A DNA stretch of 64,000 bases from the NCBI GenBank assembly GCA_016779565.1, contig JADHNJ010000009.1:1-64000 (forward strand). Reading direction: 5' to 3'. Shown piece after piece: positions 18,740 through 27,634 of the stretch (the stretch's first letter is position 1; every line of letters begins with the position of its first letter). The notes below the pieces were generated by a model that saw nothing but the letters and a program-made list of their open reading frames with translations, was not told the origin of the DNA and did not search any database. Made by a program: the position numbers and the translations under genes. Source of the DNA: Pseudomonadales bacterium. GTDB taxonomy: Bacteria; Pseudomonadota; Gammaproteobacteria; Pseudomonadales; Azotimanducaceae.

Positions 18740-18769
18740 AAAGTAGCAGGTTCCCAGGGGATCAGTCGC

Positions 18770-19000
18770 CTAGGGTGTGATGCCTGGGTGCCAAGGGGCG
18801 CCTAGGCCGAGATCGCCACTTAAAATTCCGTAAACCACAACCACCAACAGCAGCGCCGCCAGAGACACTCGGATTGTAAGGAATTTAGCGGTCCGAGTCC
18901 CCTCAGAAGAGCCCATGTCAGACATCATCGCGTAAAACGCAGTACCCAACGCCGCTATATTTGCAACTAATAGCAAAATGATGATGGTTTTTAGCAGCAT
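18770..19000 (-). CDS. DUF2909 twin-transmembrane protein
   Basis: This 76-residue protein has two membrane helices (about 3-24 and 41-63) joined by a short loop (MMSDMGSSEGTRTAKFL). The same family is encoded on the opposite strand between coxC and surf1 in many Pseudomonas-like genomes, so its presence supports the cluster assignment. Its function in oxidase assembly, if any, is not known. Confidence 0.85.
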   Translation of the reverse strand: MLLKTIIILLLVANIAALGTAFYAMMSDMGSSEGTRTAKFLTIRVSLAALLLVVVVYGILSGDLGLGAPWHPGITP

Positions 19001-19056
19001 ATGAAAACCTCAATCGAAAATAGTGATACGCGTCTAAGCAGAAAAAGGCCCGTTTG

Positions 19057-19767
19057 ATGTCGATTAGAGCACATATTAATTTTCGGCTGTTGCTATTCAC
19101 CACTGTTTTTTTCTGTTTATTTTGTTATCTGGGATTTTGGCAGCTGGATCGAGCCGACGAAAAGAAAATGCAACTTGCGGCAACCAAGCGATTGTCTGAT
19201 TTACCTGCGGCGCCGTTATTAACGTTGTCTGAAGAAGAATGGGTGACCGGCCGCAAAGTCCGTTTACAGGGCACCATTGGATCAGATCAAGTATTTCTGC
19301 GAGACAACGTGGTGTTAGCCGGCCAAGTTGGCTTTGAAGTTCTGCATCCAATGGTGTTGCAAGAAGGGCAAACCGTGTTGGTCAATAGGGGTTTTGTCTC
19401 AGGAGGCGCCAGTCGGGACCAGATGCCCGCGATACCGCCGTTAGCGGATGAAGTGAACGCTTTCGGGCAAATTTACGTATCCTCGTGGCCAAACCGAAAT
19501 CAGATTCTGGCATACGAGGGATGGCCTCGAATTGTCCCAACGCAAGACCCTACGGTGCTATCTGGGGTTCTGGCAAAGCCGCTTTTGCCTCTCGTGATTA
19601 GGCTTGACGAAATGGATGTCAACGCCCTGCCGAGAGATTGGCGGTTGACGGTTATGTTGCCGGCTAAGCACACGGGCTATGCGGTCCAATGGTTTGCTAT
19701 GGCAGCAACCTTGTTAGGGCTATTTTGTTATTTTACGTTTCGATCCAAGCGGAGTATTACAGAATGA
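19057..19767 (+). CDS. SURF1-family cytochrome oxidase biogenesis protein
   Basis: SURF1 helps insert heme a into subunit I. The 236-residue protein has N- and C-terminal membrane helices (about 10-28 and 210-228) around a periplasmic domain. Family marks are GFWQLDRADEK near 26, the GTIGSDQVFLRDN block near 72 and VLVNRGFV near 107. ATG 19057 lies 9 bases after AAAAAGG; a TTG at 19054 directly before it is the alternative. The end overlaps the next ORF by four bases. Confidence 0.92.
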   Translation: MSIRAHINFRLLLFTTVFFCLFCYLGFWQLDRADEKKMQLAATKRLSDLPAAPLLTLSEEEWVTGRKVRLQGTIGSDQVFLRDNVVLAGQVGFEVLHPMVLQEGQTVLVNRGFVSGGASRDQMPAIPPLADEVNAFGQIYVSSWPNRNQILAYEGWPRIVPTQDPTVLSGVLAKPLLPLVIRLDEMDVNALPRDWRLTVMLPAKHTGYAVQWFAMAATLLGLFCYFTFRSKRSITE

Positions 19768-20327
19768 ACGAACCCTCTCGAGGCAACGGTAGAAAGAGCC
19801 TCCTGTTAATTGCTGCGATCGCTTTCGTACCTATGCTCGTAGCGTATGGGGTATTTTTTTTCGCGCCGGAGATAATCCCGCAAACGACAACGAATCGAGG
19901 CGAATTGGTTTCGCCGCCCAAGGATGTTTCTGAACATGTGCCTACTTCCGACGGGTGGCGATTAATTACATTGGTACAGAGTTCATGCGATGCCGCTTGC
20001 GCCGAACTGATCTACCAAGTCAGACAGATTCACATCGCTTTGGGTAAAAACTCTGACCGTGTTTCACGGACTTTGGTTACCCCAAGCCCGCTGGACTCAA
20101 CAAAATCAGCTGAGCTGCAGGTTGCATATCCCAACTTGGAAATTCGCACAGATCCTCAATTGGCTCGACTTTTGCCAGCATCGAAGGCGGGAGCGAATCC
20201 AAACGGTTTCGTGGTTTATGTTGTTGATCCTCTCGGCCAAGTGGTGATGGCCTATGATACGAAGCGGGTTGGCAAGCCGCTGCTCCTAGACCTTAAGCAT
20301 TTGCTGAAGGTATCAAGTATTGGATAG
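19764..20327 (+). CDS. Membrane-anchored thioredoxin-like protein of the cox cluster, uncharacterised
   Basis: This 187-residue protein has a basic N-terminus, one membrane helix (about 13-35) and a periplasmic domain. Its SSCDAACAELIYQVRQIHIA segment carries a C-x3-C pair in the position expected of an SCO-like thioredoxin fold, and a NGFVVYVVDPLGQVVMAY strand follows, like the SCO/TlpA pattern. Homologues sit between surf1 and cox15 in related genomes. A role in copper or thiol handling for oxidase assembly is an inference from motif and place. The ATG overlaps the surf1 stop (ATGA). Confidence 0.75.
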   Translation: MNEPSRGNGRKSLLLIAAIAFVPMLVAYGVFFFAPEIIPQTTTNRGELVSPPKDVSEHVPTSDGWRLITLVQSSCDAACAELIYQVRQIHIALGKNSDRVSRTLVTPSPLDSTKSAELQVAYPNLEIRTDPQLARLLPASKAGANPNGFVVYVVDPLGQVVMAYDTKRVGKPLLLDLKHLLKVSSIG

Positions 20328-20393
20328 GCGCACAGAAAATATGAATTCAACGCCTGCATCCGTTACAATTCGAGGCCGAAGAGACCTAGACGC

Positions 20394-21302
20394 ATGGCTA
20401 TGACCGACATTTTGCAAGCACCTGCGCTGCCCGCTTGGCGAGATTTTTACGAGATGTGCAAACCTCGGGTTGTGTTATTGATGTTGCTGTGCACGTTAGT
20501 TGGGATGTTTTTGGCGACCGATGCTTGGGTCCCCATGCCACTGATCTTTAATTGTTTGTTAGGTGTGGCACTGGTGGCTGGATCTGCTGCTGCACTCAAC
20601 CATTTGATTGACGCGACGGTCGATCAAAAGATGGCTAGAACGGAAAACAGACCAGTGGCCCAGGGACGGGTATCAACGGCTCAGGGATTGGTGTTTGTTG
20701 CGATTACCGGTGGCCTTGGTTTGGTTATTTTGGCGGTTGCAGTCAATCCGCTGACAGCCTGGTTGAACTTTGCAGCGTGGCTAGGTTATGGACTGATTTA
20801 TAGCCTGTATTTAAAGCGGGCGACCTCCCAAAATATCGTTATAGGTGGGCTTTTCGGTGCTGCCCCTCCGTTGTTTGGTTGGACTGCGGTGACCGACAGT
20901 GTTGATGCGGGTGGTTTACTGTTGGTGTTAATTATATTCGCGTGGACACCACCGCATTTTTGGGCTTTAGCGATTGATCGTCTTGAGGACTACAAGAAAG
21001 TTGATATACCGATGCTACCGATCACTCATGGAGTTGCCTATACTAAGTTGCACATCGTTTTGTACACGGTAATTCTACTGGTTGTCTCGGTGCTTCCGTT
21101 TGTGATCGGCATGAGTAATTTACTGTACTTAGTCAGTGCGTTGGCCCTTGGAGCAGGATTCCTCTATTGGTCTCTGGTTATGTTGTATGATCGCAACCCT
21201 GACGCCCCGATTGAAACGTTTAAGTACTCTATTTTGTACCTGGCCCTATTGTTCTTAGCGCTGCTTCTTGATCATTATTTGATGCCGGTGACGTATGCAT
21301 AG
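20394..21302 (+). CDS. ctaB: Protoheme IX farnesyltransferase (heme O synthase)
   Basis: CtaB/CyoE adds a farnesyl tail to heme B, giving heme O. The 302-residue UbiA-family membrane protein has about nine helices, the first Asp-rich prenyl-diphosphate motif as NHLIDATVDQKMARTENRP near 70-90 and the second as ALAIDRLEDYKKVDIPML near 195. In related clusters cox15/ctaA, which converts heme O to heme A, lies just upstream. Here only 66 non-coding bases separate ctaB from the previous gene. Confidence 0.95.
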   Translation: MAMTDILQAPALPAWRDFYEMCKPRVVLLMLLCTLVGMFLATDAWVPMPLIFNCLLGVALVAGSAAALNHLIDATVDQKMARTENRPVAQGRVSTAQGLVFVAITGGLGLVILAVAVNPLTAWLNFAAWLGYGLIYSLYLKRATSQNIVIGGLFGAAPPLFGWTAVTDSVDAGGLLLVLIIFAWTPPHFWALAIDRLEDYKKVDIPMLPITHGVAYTKLHIVLYTVILLVVSVLPFVIGMSNLLYLVSALALGAGFLYWSLVMLYDRNPDAPIETFKYSILYLALLFLALLLDHYLMPVTYA

Positions 21303-21927
21303 CGAGGCTCAAAAGGCAGGTATCCGCAAGACCCTAATCTATCTTTTGGGTTTTGTAGCGTTAATGCTCGGCGTCATCATCTCTAATTATTTAAATAGAG
21401 ATGATACTTTAGCCCCTGCGGAAGCGGCTAAACTCGGGCTTATCCGATTTGATACGCCAAGACCAATAGAACTCCCGGTCTTGGTGTCAGAGACGGGTTC
21501 AGCAATACAGGCCGGCCATTTTAGCGAGAACTGGGACCTGCTTTACTTTGGCTTTACCGCTTGCCCTGATATCTGTCCAACGACCCTTTCTCTGCTGAAC
21601 CAGGCCGTCGGACAAATAACCGAAGAAATCCCTGATATTCATTTGGTATCGGTCGACCCTGACCAAGACACCCCTGACCGGTTAAGGCGTTATCTATCCA
21701 GTTTTAATGCCGATTTCAAAGGGGTCACCGGATCACACGAGGCGATAACGCGATTTGCGACTCAGGTGAACGTCGCGTTTGGCAAAATTCCCGGCGGTGA
21801 ACCCGGCACCTACACGGTTGACCATACCGGTTCGATCGTAGTGATTGATCCTGAAGGCCGTTATGCAGGCTTCATCAAAGCGCCCCATCAAATACCTCAA
21901 TTAGTGCGGATTATGAGTGGCCTTTAA
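21295..21927 (+). CDS. SCO1/SenC-family copper chaperone
   Basis: SCO proteins load or reduce CuA on subunit II. The 210-residue protein has an N-terminal membrane anchor (about 13-30) and a thioredoxin-fold domain with the copper motif CPDIC near residue 96 and the third ligand His in VDHTGSIVVI near 180. It overlaps the end of ctaB by eight bases, so translation is likely coupled. It is the last gene of the forward oxidase run and converges with thrB. Confidence 0.94.
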   Translation: MHSEAQKAGIRKTLIYLLGFVALMLGVIISNYLNRDDTLAPAEAAKLGLIRFDTPRPIELPVLVSETGSAIQAGHFSENWDLLYFGFTACPDICPTTLSLLNQAVGQITEEIPDIHLVSVDPDQDTPDRLRRYLSSFNADFKGVTGSHEAITRFATQVNVAFGKIPGGEPGTYTVDHTGSIVVIDPEGRYAGFIKAPHQIPQLVRIMSGL

Positions 21928-21977
21928 CCTTGGCTGGCTTTGAATTGTCTTGGGCTCAGTATTGCGATGCTACCTGA

Positions 21978-22919
21978 TTAATTGAAGCCTTGTTGAATGT
22001 TCACAGCCACCACTTGATGAAGGATCTGCAATTGCCCTTGGGGGTCCTTCCGAAATCCTTTACCGTCAAATGTTTCTAAACGTGTGAGCGCAAAGCGAGC
22101 CGCGGCGACGGCCCTAGCAACCGCCAAAGCGGCCCGTTCTTCTCGCTCTAGCCTCCTAGCGCTATCGTAGCCGGCTAACAATGCGGCGGCGTGGTCGTTA
22201 CGCAGACAGCCCTGGCTGTCTGTACACCAATCGTTGATCGCGATGGCCAAGTCCATAATCCAGAGGTCCTGACTAATATGGAAAAAATCAAGTAGGCCAA
22301 CAAGGTGTGTATTATCGAACAAGACGTTGTCTTTGAATGCGTCACCATGGATAAGACCACGAGGTAGTCCAGCAGTTTCAAGGGTCTCATAGTCATCGAT
22401 AACGCGTTCGATAAGCTGAATATGATTGAGAGATAAGTGCTTGCGATAGGCTGTTAGCGTGTCTGACATCCATGAGCTGTCATAGAGTGCAGGTCGATCC
22501 CAATCGAGTGCTGTAGACGTGGTATGTAATCGTCCTAGGGTTTCGCCAAGCGCAGAGCAATGATCTGTCGACACATCTGTAAAATGCTGACCTGGCAAGT
22601 CCTGCATTAGGAATGTCGGTTTCCCTTCAATCTTAGGTTGCTTAACACCAACCTTCAATAATCTCGACTGCGGTACGGGTAAACCATAGTGTGCAAGATG
22701 TTGCATGGCGCGACGCACGTCCTCGGTGCGAGCCTGGTTTTCACCCTCGATGATAGTCAAAACCGATTTTACATCCTCGTCGAAGAGTCGAGTCACGATT
22801 CGGTAATTGCTATTCTCTATACCGGTAGTAATGGCCTCGTATGTCTTAAGCGAGCCTATTTGGAAATTTTCTAAATAGGTGGCTAGCGCATCAGCTGGCA
22901 GTTTCGTATAAACAGCCAT
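21978..22919 (-). CDS. thrB: Homoserine kinase, type II (APH-fold)
   Basis: ThrB phosphorylates homoserine in the threonine pathway. This is the Pseudomonas-type enzyme of the aminoglycoside phosphotransferase fold rather than the GHMP type of E. coli. The 313 residues carry the catalytic loop GLIHGDAFKDNVLF near 190 (HGD-x4-N) and the metal-binding LLDFFHI near 209. It follows the DUF2782 gene by three bases on the same strand, next to polA, as in Pseudomonas. The thrC gene is 12 kb away. Confidence 0.92.
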   Translation of the reverse strand: MAVYTKLPADALATYLENFQIGSLKTYEAITTGIENSNYRIVTRLFDEDVKSVLTIIEGENQARTEDVRRAMQHLAHYGLPVPQSRLLKVGVKQPKIEGKPTFLMQDLPGQHFTDVSTDHCSALGETLGRLHTTSTALDWDRPALYDSSWMSDTLTAYRKHLSLNHIQLIERVIDDYETLETAGLPRGLIHGDAFKDNVLFDNTHLVGLLDFFHISQDLWIMDLAIAINDWCTDSQGCLRNDHAAALLAGYDSARRLEREERAALAVARAVAAARFALTRLETFDGKGFRKDPQGQLQILHQVVAVNIQQGFN

Positions 22920-22922
22920 GGT

Positions 22923-23216
22923 TCACCATTCGATTAATGTCCATTGAGGATAAAGATGTTTGATCTGTGTTAAGTCGGTAAAATGGGCTTCTCCGTTGGC
23001 CGGCACAAGGTAATAGGGTCGGCCAACCGAAGGAATGACTTTGATCATCATGAGAACACCGTTTTGACGAAATTCGTAGACCCTTTGGTCTTCGGTATTT
23101 TCGATCAGCGTAATCGATGCCTCTGATGAGGTGATATCAGCTTCGGTCAACTCACTCGGATAAGCTTTCATCGCGAGCAAGGCCAATAGCGTGATTGATA
23201 TGGAACGAATATTCAA
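22923..23216 (-). CDS. DUF2782 secreted protein
   Basis: A 97-residue protein with a signal peptide (about 1-20, LLALLAMKAYPSEL) and a compact beta-rich domain (DQRVYEFRQNGVLMMIKVIP and GRPYYLVP). The family is regularly encoded between polA and thrB in Pseudomonas-like bacteria. No function is established. It is divergent from polA, with only 36 bases between the two starts. Confidence 0.82.
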   Translation of the reverse strand: MNIRSISITLLALLAMKAYPSELTEADITSSEASITLIENTEDQRVYEFRQNGVLMMIKVIPSVGRPYYLVPANGEAHFTDLTQIKHLYPQWTLIEW

Positions 23217-23252
23217 AGTATGGTTATCAAAGTTGTGAGGAATGCCTAAGTT

Positions 23253-25937
23253 ATGAGTCAGAAGTTTAACGTAATCTTAGTTGATGGTTCATCTTATCTA
23301 TTCCGCGCTTATCACGCACTGCCGCCACTGACCACGGCCAAAGGTCACCCAACTGGAGCGATTAAGGGTGTGGTGAGCATGATTCGCAAACTCTGCACTG
23401 ATTTTCCAGAGTCAAAAATTGTGGTTGTCTTCGACGCCAAAGGCAAAACCTTTAGAAACGATCTTTATCCAGAATACAAAGCCAATCGGCCCCCCATGCC
23501 TGAGGACCTTCGTGTTCAAATCGAACCTATTCATACCATCGTTGAACAAATGGGATTGCCTTTAATAGTCAAAGCGGGTGTTGAGGCCGATGACGTCATT
23601 GGTACTTTGGCAATGCAAGCGGCGCAGGCGGACCAAAGCGTCTTGATTTCAACCGGCGACAAAGATATGGCGCAGTTGGTTGGCCCGCGGGTAACACTGA
23701 TGAACACCATGACCGACCAGTTCTTAGATGAACAAGGGGTCATTGAAAAATTTGGTGTTCGGCCCGATCAAATTATTGATTATTTGGCCTTGGTTGGGGA
23801 CACCGTTGATAATATTCCCGGGGTTCCTAAATGCGGACCGAAGACAGCAGTAAAATGGCTTGAAGCGTATGGAAGTCTGGATGGCGTGATGGCAAATGCC
23901 GAACAAGTTTCAGGTAAAGTGGGCCAGTACTTACGGGAATCCCTGTCGCATCTACCCCTCTCCTATGATTTGGCAACAATTAGAACTGAACTCGACCTAA
24001 GTGACGCAGGAAGGTTTGAAGCGATATCCGCGGATGAACAAGGCCTTCGCGAATCTTTCGAAACTTATGAGTTTAAAAGTTGGTTAGAGACGTTGGGGTC
24101 TGAGCCTGAGCCCGCGATCGCGGAGATTGACGTAAATTACGATCTAGTGCTTACCGAAACCGATCTTCAGGTTTGGTTGGATCGTCTAGCCAGTGCCGAT
24201 AGTTTTGCTTTTGATACAGAAACTACGGGTCTCAATTATATGGATGCCGAGCTGGTAGGTGTTTCGATATGCACTGAACCTGGCGTTGCGGCTTATATCC
24301 CCTTTACGCATGATTACGAGGGGGCGCCGACACAGTTAGACCGGGAATTTGTGCTCCAGCAATTGGCGGTTTTTTTGAGCGATCGTAACAAACTTGTGAT
24401 CGGTCAAAACCTAAAGTTTGATTTGAGCATATTGGCTCGATATGGCGTGGATATTACGGCGCCAATAGCGGACACCATGCTTGAGTCCTATGTCTACAAC
24501 AGTGTTGCTACGCGTCATAACATGGATGACTTAGCCGCAAAATATCTAAATCGTAAAACCGTGAAATTTGCTGATATTGCTGGCAAAGGGGTCAAACAAC
24601 TTACCTTCAATCAAGTTCCTTTGAGTGAGGCCGCTCACTATGCCGCTGAAGATGCAGACATCACCCTGCAACTGCATCAAGTGCTTTGGCCAAAAATTGC
24701 GGGCGATAACCGGTTATTGCCTGTTTATCAGGATATTGAGTTACCTCTAGTTCGCGTGTTGTCGGAGATTGAGCGCAACGGCGTTTTTCTCGATTGTGAC
24801 ATGTTGGCCGCGCAATCGGCCGATATCGGCAATCAACTCGACGCGCTCGTCGCTCAAGCTTATGAGCTTGCTGGAGAATCCTTCAACTTGAGCTCGCCGA
24901 AACAGCTACAAGCCATTTTGTTCGAAAAGCTAAAGCTGCCTGTGATAAAAAAAACGCCTAAGGGACAACCCTCCACCAACGAAGCGGTGCTTCAGGAATT
25001 AGCCCTGGATTATCCGCTGCCTAAAGTTGTTATTACCCACCGTAGCCTGAATAAGCTCAAGTCAACCTATACGGACCAGCTCCCTAAGCAGGTGAGGCCA
25101 GAAACGGGGCGCCTTCACACGTCTTACCATCAGGCTGTGGCTGCAACCGGTCGTCTGTCAAGTACCGATCCCAACCTGCAAAATATTCCGATCAGAACAG
25201 AAGCAGGCAGGCAAGTGAGAAAAGCTTTTCTAGCACCTGAGGGTAGCCGATTGATGGCGGCAGACTACTCACAGATAGAGCTTCGAATCATGGCGCATCT
25301 ATCGGGAGATCCTAGCTTAACCTCTGCGTTTTCAGAGGGGCTCGATATTCACCGAGCCACAGCGGCTGAAGTATTTGGGGTCACGCTGGACTCTGTAACG
25401 GCAGAGCAACGTCGTAGTGCTAAGGCAATCAATTTTGGGCTGATCTACGGCATGTCAGCGTTCGGATTATCAAAGCAGCTAGGCATTGGTCGTGCCGATG
25501 CACAAAATTATATGGACCTTTATTTTGAGCGCTATCCTGGTGTCCTAAACTATATGCAGTCCATTCGCGCAGCAGCTAGCGAACAAGGTTATGTTGAGAC
25601 CTGGTTTGGGAGACGGTTATATTTGCCCGAGATTAATTCCTCTAACTTTCAAATGCGGCAGGCGGCTGAACGTACCGCGATCAACGCGCCCATGCAGGGG
25701 ACCGCTGCAGATATTATTAAACGTGCCATGATTAAAGTTCAGAATTGGCTGGAAGACAGTGGGACCCCGGCGCGGGTAATCATGCAGGTTCATGATGAAT
25801 TAGTGCTCGAGGTGTCAGAATCAGCCATTGACTCGACCCGCCTGGCGGTCATTGACCTAATGGAAAATGCCGCCGATCTTGATATCCCCCTGATTGTAGA
25901 AGTTGGTGTTGCCGCTGATTGGGAAGGCGCTCATTGA
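23253..25937 (+). CDS. polA: DNA polymerase I
   Basis: PolA fills gaps and removes RNA primers. The 894-residue protein keeps all three domains. The 5'-nuclease domain (1-about 290) has VDGSSYLFRAYHALPPL, EADDVIGTLA and GDTVDNIPGVPKCGPKTA. The 3'-5' exonuclease (about 300-480) has the intact DxE pair in FAFDTETTG and a YAAEDADITL motif. The polymerase domain has DYSQIELRIMAH, RRSAKAINFGLIYGMS and the catalytic QVHDELVLEV. Proofreading therefore looks functional. The gene is followed by a perfect intrinsic terminator at 26193. Confidence 0.97.
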   Translation: MSQKFNVILVDGSSYLFRAYHALPPLTTAKGHPTGAIKGVVSMIRKLCTDFPESKIVVVFDAKGKTFRNDLYPEYKANRPPMPEDLRVQIEPIHTIVEQMGLPLIVKAGVEADDVIGTLAMQAAQADQSVLISTGDKDMAQLVGPRVTLMNTMTDQFLDEQGVIEKFGVRPDQIIDYLALVGDTVDNIPGVPKCGPKTAVKWLEAYGSLDGVMANAEQVSGKVGQYLRESLSHLPLSYDLATIRTELDLSDAGRFEAISADEQGLRESFETYEFKSWLETLGSEPEPAIAEIDVNYDLVLTETDLQVWLDRLASADSFAFDTETTGLNYMDAELVGVSICTEPGVAAYIPFTHDYEGAPTQLDREFVLQQLAVFLSDRNKLVIGQNLKFDLSILARYGVDITAPIADTMLESYVYNSVATRHNMDDLAAKYLNRKTVKFADIAGKGVKQLTFNQVPLSEAAHYAAEDADITLQLHQVLWPKIAGDNRLLPVYQDIELPLVRVLSEIERNGVFLDCDMLAAQSADIGNQLDALVAQAYELAGESFNLSSPKQLQAILFEKLKLPVIKKTPKGQPSTNEAVLQELALDYPLPKVVITHRSLNKLKSTYTDQLPKQVRPETGRLHTSYHQAVAATGRLSSTDPNLQNIPIRTEAGRQVRKAFLAPEGSRLMAADYSQIELRIMAHLSGDPSLTSAFSEGLDIHRATAAEVFGVTLDSVTAEQRRSAKAINFGLIYGMSAFGLSKQLGIGRADAQNYMDLYFERYPGVLNYMQSIRAAASEQGYVETWFGRRLYLPEINSSNFQMRQAAERTAINAPMQGTAADIIKRAMIKVQNWLEDSGTPARVIMQVHDELVLEVSESAIDSTRLAVIDLMENAADLDIPLIVEVGVAADWEGAH

Positions 25938-26147
25938 TCTGGCAGACGCCCTTAATCCGTAAACAAATAGGTGTCTGTAGTCATGAATGAGGATGGTCAA
26001 GTAATGTGCTGAGTGAATAGCACGTACCTGACAACTCTCGGACAAGCGTGTAGCGCAATTTAAGACCTTTGGATTTTTTTTAACGGGGTGAAGGAACTAA
26101 TCGCCAATCCTTGGGTCTGAAGATTTAGAAACCTGTGTTATTGAGTG

Positions 26148-26231
26148 TTTTCGGCAGAAGCTTCGGTTTTCCCCATTTTACCGAAGTCTCGGGCCCCATC
26201 CGTAATCCCCATTACGGATGGGGCTTTTTTT
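26148..26231 (+). ncRNA. Candidate small RNA between polA and engB (Spot 42/ErsA position)
   Basis: The 292-base polA-engB gap ends in a textbook terminator, preceded by a second hairpin CTTCGGT/ACCGAAG (26161-26186) with a C- and U-rich 12-base loop. Upstream, TTGGGT (26111-26116) and TGTTAT (26136-26141) form a weak promoter-like pair (19-base spacer), predicting a transcript of about 85 bases. Spot 42 of enterics and ErsA of Pseudomonas are known from this same position downstream of polA. Primary-sequence identity to either was not recognised beyond the terminator style. A read-through polA 3' end is the alternative. Confidence 0.45.
26193..26231 (+). terminator. Strong intrinsic terminator downstream of polA
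   Basis: A perfect 14-base stem (GCCCCATCCGTAAT/ATTACGGATGGGGC) with a CCCC loop is followed by seven T. It ends forward transcription from polA or from the candidate sRNA. The reverse-strand engB stop codon lies inside the T-run at 26230-26232, so the same hairpin also follows engB, but without a U-tract in that direction. Confidence 0.93.
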
Positions 26232-26829
26232 ATTCGGATGTACCCGTCAGCCATCGATTTAAAACTTGTTTCAGTGAATCTAAACCAAGACCGCTTTGTG
26301 CCGAGAAGGTTTGAACGGTGATGCTGTTGGATAAATTTTGCTGTCTTTGAAGTAGGGCTGATTGCTGAGCCCCTCGGCTTAATTTATCTGCTTTGGTAAG
26401 GAGCACATGGAGCGGAATCTGAGTTTGCTCAGCCCATTTGAGCATCATTTCATCGAAAGGTTTCATCGGATGTCGAATATCAGAGAGCAGTATGAGTCCA
26501 ACCAAACTTCGGCGAGACCTAAAATATTCATCAAGGTGGGTTTGCCAATATTGCTTCAGCGGCATAGGCACTTTGGCGTAGCCATACCCAGGCAGATCAA
26601 CGAGCCGTGCATCATCTGGAAGACTGAAGAAATTAATCAGTTGGGTCCTACCAGGCGTTTTGCTGGTTCTGGCAAGCTTTTTCTGCCGAGTCAGGGTGTT
26701 GATCGCGCTTGATTTTCCGGCATTGGATCGACCACAAAAAGCGACTTCGGCCCCCTCGTCAGCGGGGCATTGGTGCATTTGGGCGGCGCTGGTGAGAAAT
26801 TGAGCGGACTGATAGTCAAACTGTTTCAT
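26230..26829 (-). CDS. engB: Ribosome biogenesis GTPase EngB/YsxC (YihA)
   Basis: EngB is a small GTPase needed for 50S subunit assembly. The 199 residues show G1 [12 protein letters not shown] near 33, the conserved switch T ([11 protein letters not shown]), G3 [11 protein letters not shown] near 77, G4 LTKADKL near 145 and G5 FSAQSGLG near 175. Downstream of polA and divergent from cytochrome c4 is the Pseudomonas order. Length matches the family (about 200). Confidence 0.95.
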   Translation of the reverse strand: MKQFDYQSAQFLTSAAQMHQCPADEGAEVAFCGRSNAGKSSAINTLTRQKKLARTSKTPGRTQLINFFSLPDDARLVDLPGYGYAKVPMPLKQYWQTHLDEYFRSRRSLVGLILLSDIRHPMKPFDEMMLKWAEQTQIPLHVLLTKADKLSRGAQQSALLQRQQNLSNSITVQTFSAQSGLGLDSLKQVLNRWLTGTSE

Positions 26830-26851
26830 AGCGAATACTTGTTGTGCTGAT

Positions 26852-26880
26852 CTGTCACTTGCGTGGGTTTTCGCTATAAT
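26852..26880 (+). promoter_or_regulatory. Sigma70 promoter for cytochrome c4
   Basis: CTGTCA (26852-26857), a 17-base spacer and a perfect TATAAT (26875-26880) predict transcription from about 26887 into the cytochrome c4 gene with an 80-base leader. It lies in the divergent engB-cytochrome c4 gap. Confidence 0.6.
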
Positions 26881-26963
26881 AGCGCATCCGATTCCTGTGG
26901 TCGCGAAAGAGTGGTCCTTTGGTTAATGAAAGGCCCCATGGTTAAGAAAGAAAAAGGTATGTC

Positions 26964-27569
26964 ATGCTGAGAGTGATTTGGAGTTTGTGTCTTATAGGGT
27001 TAGGTCAGATGGCTTTTGCTGGCGGAGACGCCGCCAGAGGAGAGGCGTTAACCGGTACTTGTGTTGCTTGCCACGGTACCGATGGTAATAGTCTTGCTGG
27101 CAGCTTTCCAAACATTGCCGGCCAGAACCCCGCTTATTTGCTGAAGCAGTTGCAAGATATTCAATCAGGCGCGCGTAGCGCCGTACTCATGACCGGGATT
27201 CTCGACGGAATGAGTCAGCAAGATCTTGAAGACCTAAGCGCTTTTTACGCTGGTCAGACAGCGGGCGTGGGCGCAGCTGACCCAGCGCTCGTCTCTTTGG
27301 GAGAAAGTATTTACAAAGCTGGCATTGCTCGAAAACAAGTCGCCGCCTGTACAGGTTGTCACGCGCCTTCGGGTGACGGTAATGGCCTCGCAGGATTTCC
27401 CAAGATTGGTGGGCAATGGGCTGAATACACTGAGACTCAGCTGAAAGCCTTTCGCTCAGGAGATCGAAGAAATGACGGTGACAGTAAGATGATGCGGTTG
27501 TCGGCAATGGACTTAAGCGATGAAGAAATCGCAGCAGTGTCATCGTACATTGCCGGTCTTAGGCCATAA
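26964..27569 (+). CDS. Cytochrome c4 (diheme)
   Basis: A periplasmic diheme electron carrier able to feed the terminal oxidases. The 201 residues have a signal peptide (about 1-19, ending MAFAGG) and two homologous cytochrome domains with heme motifs CVACH near residue 30 and CTGCH near 126. Each domain carries a downstream Met candidate ligand (VLMTGILDGMS, SKMMRLSAMD). GAAAAAGG upstream of the ATG. Together with dsbA next door this is the order seen in Pseudomonas. Confidence 0.93.
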   Translation: MLRVIWSLCLIGLGQMAFAGGDAARGEALTGTCVACHGTDGNSLAGSFPNIAGQNPAYLLKQLQDIQSGARSAVLMTGILDGMSQQDLEDLSAFYAGQTAGVGAADPALVSLGESIYKAGIARKQVAACTGCHAPSGDGNGLAGFPKIGGQWAEYTETQLKAFRSGDRRNDGDSKMMRLSAMDLSDEEIAAVSSYIAGLRP

Positions 27570-27590
27570 TTCCACAAAGAAGGTGCGGCC

Positions 27591-27619
27591 GATCGGAGCG
27601 ATCGAAGAACGGTTTTTTT
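27591..27619 (+). terminator. Weak hairpin with T-run between cytochrome c4 and dsbA
   Basis: GATCG/CGATC with a GAG loop (27591-27603) is followed nine bases later by seven T (27613-27619). The stem is short and the spacing poor, so this is at most a partial terminator allowing some read-through into dsbA. The T-run also directly precedes the AAAAGGGAG ribosome site of dsbA. Confidence 0.3.
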
Positions 27620-27634
27620 AAAAGGGAGAGCCCT

